Of a DNA stretch of 64,000 nt, positions 15,400-31,600 are shown piece by piece. The number at the start of each line of letters is the position of its first letter. Position 1 is the stretch's first letter. A program made the translations under genes and the position numbers. The notes under the pieces are model-generated. The model worked only from the letters and a program-made list of their open reading frames with translations, was not told the DNA's origin and made no database searches. The stretch is from Mixophyes australis (lineage: Eukaryota; Chordata; Amphibia; Anura; Limnodynastidae): positions 2,914,001-2,978,000 of the forward strand of contig JAVHZZ010000016.1 in assembly GCA_036250195.1 (NCBI GenBank), in the 5' to 3' direction.

Positions 15400-16440
15400 G
15401 AATCATGAATCATGAATCAAATCATGAATCATGAATTGAATAATGAATAATGAATCATGAATCATGAATCGAATCATGAATCATGAAATGAATCATGAAT
15501 CATGAATCATGAATTGAATCATAAATCATGAATCGAATCATGAATCATGAATTGAATCATGAATCATGAATCGAATCATGAATCATGAATTGAATCATAA
15601 ATTGAATCATAAATCATAAATCATGAATTGAATCATAAATCATGAATCATGAATCGAATCATGTTTCATGAATCATGAATCATGAATCATGAATCGAATC
15701 ATGAATCATGAAATGAGTCATGAATCATGAATTGAATCATGAATCATGAATAATGAATCATGAATTGAATCATGAATCATGAATCATGAATCATGAATCG
15801 AATCATGAATCATGAATCGAATCAAGAATCATGAATCGAATCATGAATCATGAATCATGAATAATGAATCGAATCATGAATCATGGATTGAATCATGAAT
15901 CATGAATTGAATCATGAATTATGAATCGAAACAAGAATCATGAAATGAATCATGAATCATGAAACGAATCATAAATCATTAATCATGAATCGAATCATGA
16001 ATCATGAATTGAATCATGAATCATGAATTGAATCATAAATCATGAATTGAATCATGAATCATGAATTAAATCATGATTTGAATCATGAATCATGAATCAT
16101 GAATCATGAATCGAATCATGAATCATGAATCATGAATCGAATCATGAATCATGAATCATGAATTGAATCATGAATCATGAATCATAAATCATGAATTGAA
16201 TCATGAATCGAATCATGAATCATGAATCATGAATTGAATCATGAATCATGAATCGAATCATGAATCTCGAATCATGAATTGAATCATGAATCATAAATCG
16301 AAACATGAATCATGAATTGAATCATGAATCATGAATCATGAATTGAATCATGAATCATGAATCGAATCATGAATCTCGAATCATGAATTGAATCATGAAT
16401 CATAAATCGAAACATGAATCATGAATTGAATCATGAATCA
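15400..16440 (+). repeat. Linker segment shared with 46.1-46.9 kb and 54.6-55.5 kb
   Basis: This stretch carries CATGTTTCATGAATC near 15,660, CATGGATTGAATC near 15,883 and GAAACAAGAATC near 15,928. The same words in the same order recur near 46,297 (as CATGCTTCATG), 46,451 and 46,490, and near 54,831, 55,011 and 55,055. It separates the 4.18-kb pair from the next higher-order family. Near its end the GAATCTCGAATC word is duplicated at 109-bp spacing (16,266 and 16,375). Confidence 0.7.
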
Positions 16441-19164
16441 TGAATTGAATCATAAATCATGAATTGCATCATGAATCATGAATTGAATCATGAATTGAAT
16501 CATAAATCATGAAATGAATCATGAATTTAATCATGAATTGAATCATGAATCATGAATCATGAATTGAATCATGAAATGAATCATGAATTGAATCATGAAT
16601 CATGAATCATGAATTGAATCATGAATCATGAAATGAATCATGAATTTAATCATGAATTGAATCATGAATCATGAATCATGAATTGAATCATGAATCATGA
16701 AATGAATCATGAATTGAATCATGAATCATGAATCATGAATTGAATCATGAATCATGAAATGAATCATGAATTGAATCATGAATCATGAATCATGAATCAA
16801 ATCATGAATCATGAATTGAATAATGAATCATGAATCGAATCATGAATCATGAATCTTGAAATAAATCATGAATTGAATCTTAAATCATGAATCATGAATT
16901 GAATCATGAATTGAATCATAAATCATGAATCATGAATTGAATCATGAATCTAATCATGATTCATAATTTGAATCATGAATCATGAATCGAATCATAAATC
17001 ATGAATCATGAATCAAATCATGAATCATGAATTGAATCATGAATCATGAATTCAATCATGAATCATGAATCATGAATTGAATCATGAGTTGAATCATAAA
17101 TCATGAATCATGAATTGAATCATGAATCATAAATCGAATCATGAATCATGAATTCAATCATGAATCATGAATTGCATCATGAATCATGAATTGAATCATG
17201 AATCATTAATCATGAATTAAATCATGAATCATGAATCATGAAATGATTCATGAATTGAATCATGAATCATGAATTTGAATAATGAATCATGAATCATGAA
17301 TTGAATCATGAATCATGAAATGAATCATGAATTGAATCATGAATCATGAATCATGAATTGAATCATGAATCATGAATTAGAATTGAATCATGAATCATGA
17401 ATCATGATTCATGAAATAAATCATGAATCATGAATCAAATCATGAATCATGAATCATGAATTGAATCATGAATTGAATCATAAATCACGAATCATGAATT
17501 GAATCATGAATTGGATCATAAATCATGAATCATGAATTGAATCATGAATCATGAATCGAATCATGAATCATGAATTGAATCATGAATCATGAATCATGAA
17601 TCATGAATCAAATCATGAATCATGAATTGAATCATGAATCATAATTCGAATCATGAATCATGAATCATAAATCATGAATTAAATCATGAGTTGAATCATA
17701 AATCATGAATCATGAATTGAATAATGAATCATGAATCGAATCATGAATCATGAATTGAATCATGAATCATGAATTGAATCATGAATCATGAATCGAAACA
17801 TGAATCATGAATTGAATCACGAATCATGAATCATGAATCATGAATCATGAATCATGAATCGAATCATGAATCATGAATTGAATCATGAATCATGAATCAT
17901 GAATTGAATCATGAATCATGAATCAAATCATGAATTAAATAATGAATCATGAATCATGAATTAAATCATGACTCATGAATCGAATCATGAATCATGAATC
18001 ATGAATTGAATCATGAATCATTAATTGAATCATAAATTGAATCATAAATCATAAATCATGAATTGAATCATGAATCAATAATCGAATCATGAATCATGAA
18101 TCGAATCATAAATCATGAATTGAATCATGAATCATGAATTGAATCATGAATCATGATTCAAATCATGAATCGAATCATGAATCATGAATCAAATCATGAT
18201 ACATGATTCGAAACATGAATCATGAATTGAATCATGAATCATTAATTGAATCATGAATTATGAATCGAAACACGAATCATGAAATGAATCATGAATCATG
18301 AAACGAATCATAAATCATTAATCATGAATCGAATCATGAATCATGAATCGAATCATAAATCATGAATTGAATCATGAATCATGAATTGAATCATGATTTG
18401 AATCATGAATCATGAATCATGAATTGAATCATGAATCATGAAATGAATCATGAATTTAATCATGAATTGAATCATGAATCATGAATCATGAATTGAATCA
18501 TGAATCATGAAATGAATCATGAATTGAATCATGAATCATGAATCATGAATTGAATCATGAATCATGAAATGAATCATGAATTGAATCATGAATCATGAAT
18601 CATGAATCAAATCATGAATCATGAATTGAATAATGAATCATGAATCGAATCATGAATCATGAATCTTGAAATAAATCATGAATTGAATCTTAAATCATGA
18701 ATCATGAATTGAATCATGAATTGAATCATAAATCATGAATCATGAATTGAATCATGAATCTAATCATGATTCATAATTTGAATCATGAATCATGAATCGA
18801 ATCATAAATCATGAATCATGAATCAAATCATGAATCATGAATTGAATCATGAATCATGAATCGAATCATGAATCATGAATCATGAATTGAATCATGAGTT
18901 GAATCATAAATCATGAATCATGAATTGAATCATGAATCATAAATCGAATCATGAATCATGAATTCAATCATGAATCATGAATTGCATCATGAATCATGAA
19001 TTGAATCATGAATCATTAATCATGAATTAAATCATGAATCATGAATCATGAAATGATTCATGAATTGAATCATGAATCATGAATTTGAATAATGAATCAT
19101 GAATCATGAATTGAATCATGAATCATGAAATGAATCATGAATTGAATCATGAATCATGAATTGA
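16440..19164 (+). repeat. 1.4-1.8-kb higher-order repeat family, leading copies
   Basis: Defined by CTTGAAATAAATCATG (16,855 and 18,665), GAATTCAATC (17,048 and later), GAATTTGAATAATG, GAATTAGAATTG, GATTCATGAAATAAATC (17,406 and 19,209) and GAATTGGATCAT. The first full unit is about 1,810 bp (16,855 to 18,665). Its tail contains GATACATGATTCGAAAC at 18,199 and a GAATCGAAACACG word near 18,265. Later units of the same family have CTTGAAATAAATC at 20,055, 21,616, 24,771 and 26,353, so the period varies by internal deletion. Confidence 0.8.
16510..16745 (+). repeat. 119-bp tandem duplication (GAATTTAATC word)
   Basis: GAAATGAATCATGAATTTAATC occurs with its GAATTTAATC core at 16,523 and 16,642, a spacing of 119 bp, with the same following modules. 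The region 16.4-16.8 kb is also locally enriched in TTGA over TCGA pentamer junctions. Confidence 0.7.
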
Positions 19165-22100
19165 ATCATGAATCATGAATTAGAATTGAATCATGAATCA
19201 TGAATCATGATTCATGAAATAAATCATGAATCATGAATCAAATCATGAATCATGAATTGAATCATGAATTGAATCATAAATCACGAATCATGAATTGAAT
19301 CATGAATTGGATCATAAATCATGAATCATGAATTGAATCATGAATCATGAATCGAATCATGAATCATGAATTGAATCATGAATCATGAATCATGAATCAT
19401 GAATCAAATCATGAATCATGAATTGAATCATGAATCATAATTCGAATCATGAATCATGAATCATAAATCATGAATTAAATCATGAGTTGAATCATAAATC
19501 ATGAATCATGAATTGAATAATGAATCATGAATCGAATCATGAATCATGAATTGAATCATGAATCATGAATCATGAATTGAATCATGAATCATGAATCGAA
19601 ACATGAATCATGAATTAAATCACGAATCATGAATCATGAATCATGAATCATGAATCATGAATCGAATCATGAATCATGAAATGAATCATGAATCATGAAA
19701 CGAATCATAAATCATTAATCATGAATCGAATCATGAATCGAATCATAAATCATGAATTGAATCATGAATCATGAATTGAATCATGATTTGAATCATGAAT
19801 CATGAATCATGAATTGAATCATGAATCATGAAATGAATCATGAATTTAATCATGAATTGAATCATGAATCATGAATCATGAATTGAATCATGAATCATGA
19901 AATGAATCATGAATTGAATCATGAATCATGAATCATGAATTGAATCATGAATCATGAAATGAATCATGAATTGAATCATGAATCATGAATCATGAATCAA
20001 ATCATGAATCATGAATTGAATAATGAATCATGAATCGAATCATGAATCATGAATCTTGAAATAAATCATGAATTGAATCTTAAATCATGAATCATGAATT
20101 GAATCATGAATTGAATCATAAATCATGAATCATGAATTGAATCATGAATCTAATCATGATTCATAATTTGAATCATGAATCATGAATCGAATCATAAATC
20201 ATGAATCATGAATCAAATCATGAATCATGAATTGAATCATGAATCATGAATCGAATCATGAATCATGAATCATGAATTGAATCATGAGTTGAATCATAAA
20301 TCATGAATCATGAATTGAATCATGAATCATAAATCGAATCATGAATCATGAATTCAATCATGAATCATGAATTGCATCATGAATCATGAATTGAATCATG
20401 AATCATTAATCATGAATTAAATCATGAATCATGAATCATGAAATGATTCATGAATTGAATCATGAATCATGAATTTGAATAATGAATCATGAATCATGAA
20501 TTGAATCATGAATCATGAAATGAATCATGAATTGAATCATGAATCATGAATTGAATCATGAATCATGAATTAGAATTGAATCATGAATCATGAATCATGA
20601 TTCATGAAATAAATCATGAATCATGAATCAAATCATGAATCATGAATTGAATCATGAATTGAATCATAAATCACGAATCATGAATTGAATCATGAATTGG
20701 ATCATAAATCATGAATCATGAATTGAATCATGAATCATGAATCGAATCATGAATCATGAATTGAATCATGAATCATGAATCATGAATCAAATCATGAATC
20801 ATGAATTGAATCATGAATCATAATTCGAATCATGAATCATGAATCATAAATCATGAATTAAATCATGAGTTGAATCATAAATCATGAATCATGAATTGAA
20901 TAATGAATCATGAATCGAATCATGAATCATGAATTGAATCATGAATCATGAATTGAATCATGAATCATGAATCGAAACATGAATCATGAATTAAATCACG
21001 AATCATGAATCATGAATCATGAATCATGAATCGAATCATGAATCATGAATTGAATCATGAATCATGAATCATGAATTGAATCATGAATCATGAATCAAAT
21101 CATGAATTAAATAATGAATCATGAATCATGAATTAAATCATGAATCATGAATCGAATCATGAATCATGAATCATGAATTGAATCATGAATCATTAATTGA
21201 ATCATGAATTATGAATCGAAACACGAATCATGAAATGAATCATGAATCATGAAACGAATCATAAATCATTAATCATGAATCGAATCATGAATCATGAATC
21301 GAATCATAAATCATGAATTGAATCATGAATCATGAATTGAATCATGATTTGAATCATGAATCATGAATCATGAATTGAATCATGAATCATGAAATGAATC
21401 ATGAATTTAATCATGAATTGAATCATGAATCATGAATCATGAATTGAATCATGAATCATGAAATGAATCATGAATTGAATCATGAATCATGAATCATGAA
21501 TTGAATCATGAATCATGAAATGAATCATGAATTGAATCATGAATCATGAATCATGAATCAAATCATGAATCATGAATTGAATAATGAATCATGAATCGAA
21601 TCATGAATCATGAATCTTGAAATAAATCATGAATTGAATCTTAAATCATGAATCATGAATTGAATCATGAATTGAATCATAAATCATGAATCATGAATTG
21701 AATCATGAATCTAATCATGATTCATAATTTGAATCATGAATCATGAATCGAATCATAAATCATGAATCATGAATCAAATCATGAATCATGAATTGAATCA
21801 TGAATCATGAATCGAATCATGAATCATGAATCATGAATTGAATCATGAGTTGAATCATAAATCATGAATCATGAATTGAATCATGAATCATAAATCGAAT
21901 CATGAATCATGAATTCAATCATGAATCATGAATTGCATCATGAATCATGAATTGAATCATGAATCATTAATCATGAATTAAATCATGAATCATGAATCAT
22001 GAAATGATTCATGAATTGAATCATGAATCATGAATTTGAATAATGAATCATGAATCATGAATTGAATCATGAATCATGAAATGAATCATGAATTGAATCA

Positions 22101-23880
22101 TGAATCATGAATCATGAATTGAATCATGAATCATGAATTAGAATTGAATCATGAATCATGAATCATGATTCATGAAATAAATCATGAATCATGAATCAAA
22201 TCATGAATCATGAATCATGAATTGAATCATGAATTGAATCATAAATCACGAATCATGAATTGAATCATGAATTGGATCATAAATCATGAATCATGAATTG
22301 AATCATGAATCATGAATCGAATCATGAATCATGAATTGAATCATGAATCATGAATCATGAATCATGAATCAAATCATGAATCATGAATTGAATCATGAAT
22401 CATAATTCGAATCATGAATCATGAATCATAAATCATGAATTAAATCATGAGTTGAATCATAAATCATGAATCATGAATTGAATAATAAATCATGAATCGA
22501 ATCATGAATTGAATCATGAATCATGAATCATGAATTGAATCATGAATCATGAATCGAAACATGAATCATGAATTGAATCACGAATCATGAATCATGAATC
22601 ATGAATCATGAATCATGAATCGAATCATGAATCATGAATTGAATCATGAATCATGAATTGAATCATGAATCATGAATCAAATCATGAATTAAATAATGAA
22701 TCATGAATCATGAATTAAATCATGAATCATGAATCGAATCATGAATCATGAATCATGAATTGAATCATGAATCATTAATTGAATCATAAATTGAATCATA
22801 AATCATAAATCATGAATTGAATCATGAATCAATAATCGAATCATGAATCATGAATCGAATCATAAATCATGAATTGAATCATGAATCATGAATTGAATCA
22901 TGAATCATGATTCAAATCATGAATCGAATCATGAATCATGAATCAAATCATGATACATGATTCGAAACATGAATCATGAATTGAATCATGAATCATGAAT
23001 CATGAAATGAATCAAGAATCATAAATCGAATCATGAATCATGAATAATGAATCTAATCATTAATCATGAATTGAATCATGAATCATTAATTGAATCATGA
23101 ATTATGAATCGAAACACGAATCATGAAATGAATCATGAATCATGAAACGAATCATAAATCATTAATCATGAATCGAATCATGAATCATGAATCGAATCAT
23201 AAATCATGAATTGAATCATGAATCATGAATTGAATCATGATTTGAATCATGAATCATGAATCATGAAGCATGAATCATGAATCATGAATCGAATCATGAA
23301 TCATAAATTGAATCATGAATCATGAATTGAATCATGAATCATGATTCAAATCATGAATCGAATCATGAATCATGAATCGAATCATGATACATGATTCGAA
23401 ACATGAATCATGAATTGAATCATGAATCATGAATCATGAATCAAGAAACATAAATCGAATCATGAATCATGAATCATGAATAATGAATCTAATCATTAAT
23501 CATGAATTGAATCATGAATCATTAATTGAATCATGAATTATGAATTGAATCATGATTTGAATCATGAATCATGAATCATGAATCGAATTATGAATCATGA
23601 ATTGAATCATAAATCATGAATTGAATCATGAATCATGAATTAAATCATGATTTGAATCATGAATCATGAATCATGAATCATGAATTGAATCATGAATCAT
23701 GAATCATAAATTGAATCATGAATCATGAATCATGAATTGAATCATGAATCGAATCATGAATCATGAATCATGAATTAAATCATGAATCATGAATCGAATC
23801 ATGAATCTCGAATCATGAATTTAATCATGAATCATGAATTGAATCATAAATCGAATCATGAATCATGAATCATGAATTGA
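19165..23880 (+). repeat. 4.7-kb supra-repeat, copy A
   Basis: This segment contains two 1.4-1.6-kb units (CTTGAAATAAATC at 20,055 and 21,616) plus a tail with GATACATGATTCG at 22,952 and 23,386. Aligned with copy B: GATTCATGAAATAAATC 19,209/23,925 (offset 4,716), CTTGAAATAAATC 20,055/24,771 (4,716) and 21,616/26,353 (4,737), GATACATG 22,952/27,703 and 23,386/28,137 (4,751), and GAATTTAATC near 23,818/28,569 (4,751). Confidence 0.88.
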
Positions 23881-26800
23881 ATCATGAATCATGAATTTGA
23901 ATTGAATCATGAATCATGAATCATGATTCATGAAATAAATCATGAATCATGAATCAAATCATGAATCATGAATTGAATCATGAATTGAATCATAAATCAC
24001 GAATCATGAATTGAATCATGAATTGGATCATAAATCATGAATCATGAATTGAATCATGAATCATGAATCGAATCATGAATCATGAATTGAATCATGAATC
24101 ATGAATCATGAATCAAATCATGAATCATGAATTGAATCATGAATCATAATTCGAATCATGAATCATGAATCATAAATCATGAATTAAATCATGAGTTGAA
24201 TCATAAATCATGAATCATGAATTGAATAATGAATCATGAATCGAATCATGAATCATGAATTGAATCATGAATCATGAATCATGAATTGAATCATGAATCA
24301 TGAATCGAAACATGAATCATGAATTAAATCACGAATCATGAATCATGAATCATGAATCATGAATCATGAATCGAATCATGAATCATGAAATGAATCATGA
24401 ATCATGAAACGAATCATAAATCATTAATCATGAATCGAATCATGAATCATGAATCGAATCATAAATCATGAATTGAATCATGAATCATGAATTGAATCAT
24501 GATTTGAATCATGAATCATGAATCATGAATTGAATCATGAATCATGAAATGAATCATGAATTTAATCATGAATTGAATCATGAATCATGAATCATGAATT
24601 GAATCATGAATCATGAAATGAATCATGAATTGAATCATGAATCATGAATCATGAATTGAATCATGAATCATGAAATGAATCATGAATTGAATCATGAATC
24701 ATGAATCATGAATCAAATCATGAATCATGAATTGAATAATGAATCATGAATCGAATCATGAATCATGAATCTTGAAATAAATCATGAATTGAATCTTAAA
24801 TCATGAATCATGAATTGAATCATGAATTGAATCATAAATCATGAATCATGAATTGAATCATGAATCTAATCATGATTCATAATTTGAATCATGAATCATG
24901 AATCGAATCATAAATCATGAATCATGAATCAAATCATGAATCATGAATTGAATCATGAATCATGAATCGAATCATGAATCATGAATCATGAATTGAATCA
25001 TGAGTTGAATCATAAATCATGAATCATGAATTGAATCATGAATCATAAATCGAATCATGAATCATGAATTCAATCATGAATCATGAATTGCATCATGAAT
25101 CATGAATTGAATCATGAATCATTAATCATGAATTAAATCATGAATCATGAATCATGAAATGATTCATGAATTGAATCATGAATCATGAATTTGAATAATG
25201 AATCATGAATCATGAATTGAATCATGAATCATGAAATGAATCATGAATTGAATCATGAATCATGAATCATGAATTGAATCATGAATCATGAATTAGAATT
25301 GAATCATGAATCATGAATCATGATTCATGAAATAAATCATGAATCATGAATCAAATCATGAATCATGAATTGAATCATGAATTGAATCATAAATCACGAA
25401 TCATGAATTGAATCATGAATTGGATCATAAATCATGAATCATGAATTGAATCATGAATCATGAATCGAATCATGAATCATGAATTGAATCATGAATCATG
25501 AATCATGAATCATGAATCAAATCATGAATCATGAATTGAATCATGAATCATAATTCGAATCATGAATCATGAATCATAAATCATGAATTAAATCATGAGT
25601 TGAATCATAAATCATGAATCATGAAATGAATAATGAATCATGAATCGAATCATGAATCATGAATTGAATCATGAATCATGAATCATGAATTGAATCATGA
25701 ATCATGAATCGAAACATGAATCATGAATTAAATCACGAATCATGAATCATGAATCATGAATCATGAATCATGAATCGAATCATGAATCATGAATTGAATC
25801 ATGAATCATGAATCATGAATTGAATCATGAATCATGAATCAAATCATGAATTAAATAATGAATCATGAATCATGAATTAAATCATGAATCATGAATCGAA
25901 TCATGAATCATGAATCATGAATTGAATCATGAATCATTAATTGAATCATGAATTATGAATCGAAACACGAATCATGAAATGAATCATGAATCATGAAACG
26001 AATCATAAATCATTAATCATGAATCGAATCATGAATCATGAATCGAATCATAAATCATGAATTGAATCATGAATCATGAATTGAATCATGATTTGAATCA
26101 TGAATCATGAATCATGAATTGAATCATGAATCATGAAATGAATCATGAATTTAATCATGAATTGAATCATGAATCATGAATCATGAATTGAATCATGAAT
26201 CATGAAATGAATCATGAATTGAATCATGAATCATGAATCATGAATTGAATCATGAATCATGAAATGAATCATGAATTGAATCATGAATCATGAATCAAAT
26301 CATGAATCATGAATTGAATAATGAATCATGAATCGAATCATGAATCATGAATCTTGAAATAAATCATGAATTGAATCTTAAATCATGAATCATGAATTGA
26401 ATCATGAATTGAATCATAAATCATGAATCATGAATTGAATCATGAATCTAATCATGATTCATAATTTGAATCATGAATCATGAATCGAATCATAAATCAT
26501 GAATCATGAATCAAATCATGAATCATGAATTGAATCATGAATCATGAATCGAATCATGAATCATGAATCATGAATTGAATCATGAGTTGAATCATAAATC
26601 ATGAATCATGAATTGAATCATGAATCATAAATCGAATCATGAATCATGAATTCAATCATGAATCATGAATTGCATCATGAATCATGAATTGAATCATGAA
26701 TCATTAATCATGAATTAAATCATGAATCATGAATCATGAAATGATTCATGAATTGAATCATGAATCATGAATTTGAATAATGAATCATGAATCATGAATT

Positions 26801-28626
26801 GAATCATGAATCATGAAATGAATCATGAATTGAATCATGAATCATGAATCATGAATTGAATCATGAATCATGAATTAGAATTGAATCATGAATCATGAAT
26901 CATGATTCATGAAATAAATCATGAATCATGAATCAAATCATGAATCATGAATCATGAATTGAATCATGAATTGAATCATAAATCACGAATCATGAATTGA
27001 ATCATGAATTGGATCATAAATCATGAATCATGAATTGAATCATGAATCATGAATCGAATCATGAATCATGAATTGAATCATGAATCATGAATCATGAATC
27101 ATGAATCAAATCATGAATCATGAATTGAATCATGAATCATAATTCGAATCATGAATCATGAATCATAAATCATGAATTAAATCATGAGTTGAATCATAAA
27201 TCATGAATCATGAATTGAATAATAAATCATGAATCGAATCATGAATCATGAATTGAATCATGAATAATGAATCATGAATTGAATCATGAATCATGAATCG
27301 AAACATGAATCATGAATTGAATCACGAATCATGAATCATGAATCATGAATCATGAATCATGAATCGAATCATGAATCATGAATTGAATCATGAATCATGA
27401 ATCATGAATTGAATCATGAATCATGAATCAAATCATGAATTAAATAATGAATCATGAATCATGAATTAAATCATGAATCATGAATCGAATCATGAATCAT
27501 GAATCATGAATTGAATCATGAATCATTAATTGAATCATAAATTGAATCATAAATCATAAATCATGAATTGAATCATGAATCAATAATCGAATCATGAATC
27601 ATGAATCGAATCATAAATCATGAATTGAATCATGAATCATGAATTGAATCATGAATCATGATTCAAATCATGAATCGAATCATGAATCATGAATCAAATC
27701 ATGATACATGATTCGAAACATGAATCATGAATTGAATCATGAATCATGAATCATGAAATGAATCAAGAATCATAAATCGAATCATGAATCATGAATAATG
27801 AATCTAATCATTAATCATGAATTGAATCATGAATCATTAATTGAATCATGAATTATGAATCGAAACACGAATCATGAAATGAATCATGAATCATGAAACG
27901 AATCATAAATCATTAATCATGAATCGAATCATGAATCATGAATCGAATCATAAATCATGAATTGAATCATGAATCATGAATTGAATCATGATTTGAATCA
28001 TGAATCATGAATCATGAAGCATGAATCATGAATCATGAATCGAATCATGAATCATAAATTGAATCATGAATCATGAATTGAATCATGAATCATGATTCAA
28101 ATCATGAATCGAATCATGAATCATGAATCGAATCATGATACATGATTCGAAACATGAATCATGAATTGAATCATGAATCATGAATCATGAATCAAGAAAC
28201 ATAAATCGAATCATGAATCATGAATCATGAATAATGAATCTAATCATTAATCATGAATTGAATCATGAATCATTAATTGAATCATGAATTATGAATTGAA
28301 TCATGATTTGAATCATGAATCATGAATCATGAATTGAATCATAAATCATGAATTGAATCATAAATCATGAATTGAATCATGAATCATGAATTAAATCATG
28401 ATTTGAATCATGAATCATGAATCATGAATCATGAATTGAATCATGAATCATGAATCATAAATTGAATCATGAATCATGAATCATGAATTGAATCATGAAT
28501 CGAATCATGAATCATGAATCATGAATTAAATCATGAATCATGAATCGAATCATGAATCTCGAATCATGAATTTAATCATGAATCATGAATTGAATCATAA
28601 ATCGAATCATGAATCATGAATCATGA
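23881..28626 (+). repeat. 4.7-kb supra-repeat, copy B
   Basis: Tandem copy of 19,165-23,880. The junction near 23,890 reads GAATTTGAATTG where copy A has GAATTAGAATTG, then both follow the same order of markers. The match ends near 28,626, where copy B runs into GAATCGAATCATGAATC and the GACTCATGAATTG words that start the next family. One in-place change is the CpG at 23,584, which is TpG at 28,335. Confidence 0.88.
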
Positions 28627-31600
28627 ATCGAATCATGAATCATGAATCATGACTCATGAATTGAATCATGAATCGAATCATGAATCATGAATCATGACTC
28701 ATGAATTGAATCATGAATCATGAATCGAATCATGAATCATGATTCAAATCATGAATCGAATCATGAATCATGAATCGAATCATGATACATGATTCGAAAC
28801 ATGAATCATGAATTGAATCATGAATCATGAATCATGAAATGAATCAAGAATCATAAATCGAATCATGAATCATGAATCATGAATAATGAATCGAATCATT
28901 AATCATGAATTGAATCATGAATCATTAATTGAATCATGAATTATGAATCGAAACACGAATCATGAAATGAATCATGAATCATGAAACGAATCATAAATCA
29001 TTAATCATGAATCGAATCATGAATCATGAATTGAATCATAAATCATGTATTGAATCATGAATCATGAATTGAATCATGATTTGAATCATGACTCATGAAT
29101 CATGAATCATGAATCATGAATCGAATCATGAATCATGAATCATAAATTGAATCATGAATTATGAATCATGAATCATGAATTGAATCATGAATCGAATCAT
29201 GAATCATGAATCATGAATTAAATCATGAATCATGAATCGAATCATGAATCTCGAATCATGAATTTAATCATGAATCATGAATTGAATCATGAATTGAATC
29301 ATAAATCATGAATCATGAATTGAATCATGAATCATAAATTGAATCATGAATCATGAATCATGAATCGAATCATGAATCATGAAACGATTCATAAATCATT
29401 AATCATTAATCGAACCATGAATCATGAATTGAATCATAAATCATGAATTGAATAATGAATCATGAATTAAATCATGATTTGAATCATGAATCATGAAGCA
29501 TGAATCATTAATCATGAATTAAATCATGAATCATGAATCATAAAATGAAACATGAATTGAATCATGAATCATGAAATGAATCATGAATTGAATCATGAAT
29601 TGAATCATGAATCATGAATTGAATCATGAATCATGAATTGAATCATGAATCATGAATCATGAATTGAATCATGAATCATGAAATGAATCATGAATTGAAT
29701 CATGAATCATGAATCAAATCATGAATCATGAATTGAATAATGAATCATGAATCGAATCATGAATCATGAATCATGAATCTTGAATTAAATCATGAATTGA
29801 ATCTTAAATCATGAATCATGAACTGAATCATGAATTGAATCATAAATCATGAATCATGAATTGAATCATGAATCATGAATCAAATCATGAATCATGAATT
29901 AAATCATGAATCATGAATCGAATCATGAATCATGAATCATGAATCAAATCATGAATCATGAATTGAATCATGAATCATGAATCGAATCATGAATCATGAA
30001 TTGAATCATGAGTTGAATCATAAATCATGAATCATGAATTGAATCATGAATCATGAATTGAATCATGAATCATAAATAATGAATTGAATCATGAATTGAA
30101 TCATAAATCATGAATCATGAATTGAATCATGAATTGAATCATAAATCATGAATCATGAATTGAATCATGAATCATGAATCAAATCATGAATCATGAATTG
30201 AATCATGAATCATGAATCGAATCATGAATCATGAATCAGGAATCAAATCATGAATCATGAATCGAATCATGAATCAAGAATCGAATCATGAATTATGAAT
30301 CATGAATCATGAATTGAATCATGAGTTTAATCATAAATCATGAATCATGAATTGAATCATGAATCATGAATTGAATCATGAATCATGAATTGAATCATGA
30401 ATCATAATTCGAATCATGAATCATGAATCATAAATCATGAATTAAATCATGAGTTGAATCATAAATCATGAATCATGAATTGAATAATGAATCATGAATC
30501 GAATCATGAATCATGAATTGAATCATGAATCATGAATCATGAATTGAATCATGAATCATGAATCGAAACATGAATCATGAATTGAATCACGAATCATGAA
30601 TCATGAATCATGAATCATGAATCGAATCATGAATCATGAATTGAATCATGAATCATGAATTGAATCATGAATCATGAATCAAATCATGAATTAAATAATG
30701 AATCATGAATCATGAATTAAATCATGAATCATGAATCGAATCATGAATCATGAATCATGAATTGAATCATGAATCATTAATTGAATCATAAATTGAATCA
30801 TAAATCATAAATCATGAATTGAATCATGAATCAATAATCGAATCATGAATCATGAATCGAATCATAAATCATGAATTGAATCATGAATCATGAATTGAAT
30901 CATGAATCATGATTCAAATCATGAATCGAATCATGAATCATGAATCAAATCATGATACATGATTCGAAACATGAATCATGAATTGAATCATGAATCATGA
31001 ATCATGAAATGAATCAAGAATCATAAATCGAATCATGAATCATGAATAATGAATCTAATCATTAATCATGAATTGAATCATGAATCATTAATTGAATCAT
31101 GAATTATGAATCGAAACACGAATCATGAAATGAATCATGAATCATGAAACGAATCATAAATCATTAATCAGGAATCAAATCATGAATCATGAATCGAATC
31201 ATGAATCAAGAATCGAATCATGAATTATGAATCATGAATCATGAATTGAATCATGAGTTTAATCATAAATCATGAATCATGAATTGAATCATGAATCATG
31301 AATTGAATCATGAATCATGAATTGAATCATGAATCATAATTCGAATCATGAATCATGAATCATAAATCCTGAATTAAATCATGAGTTGAATCATAAATCA
31401 TGAATCATGAATTGAATAATGAATCATGAATCGAATCATGAATCATGAATTGAATCATGAATCATGAATCATGAATTGAATCATGAATCATGAATCGAAA
31501 CATGAATCATGAATTGAATCACGAATCATGAATCATGAATCATGAATCATGAATCGAATCATGAATCATGAATTGAATCATGAATCATGAATTGAATCAT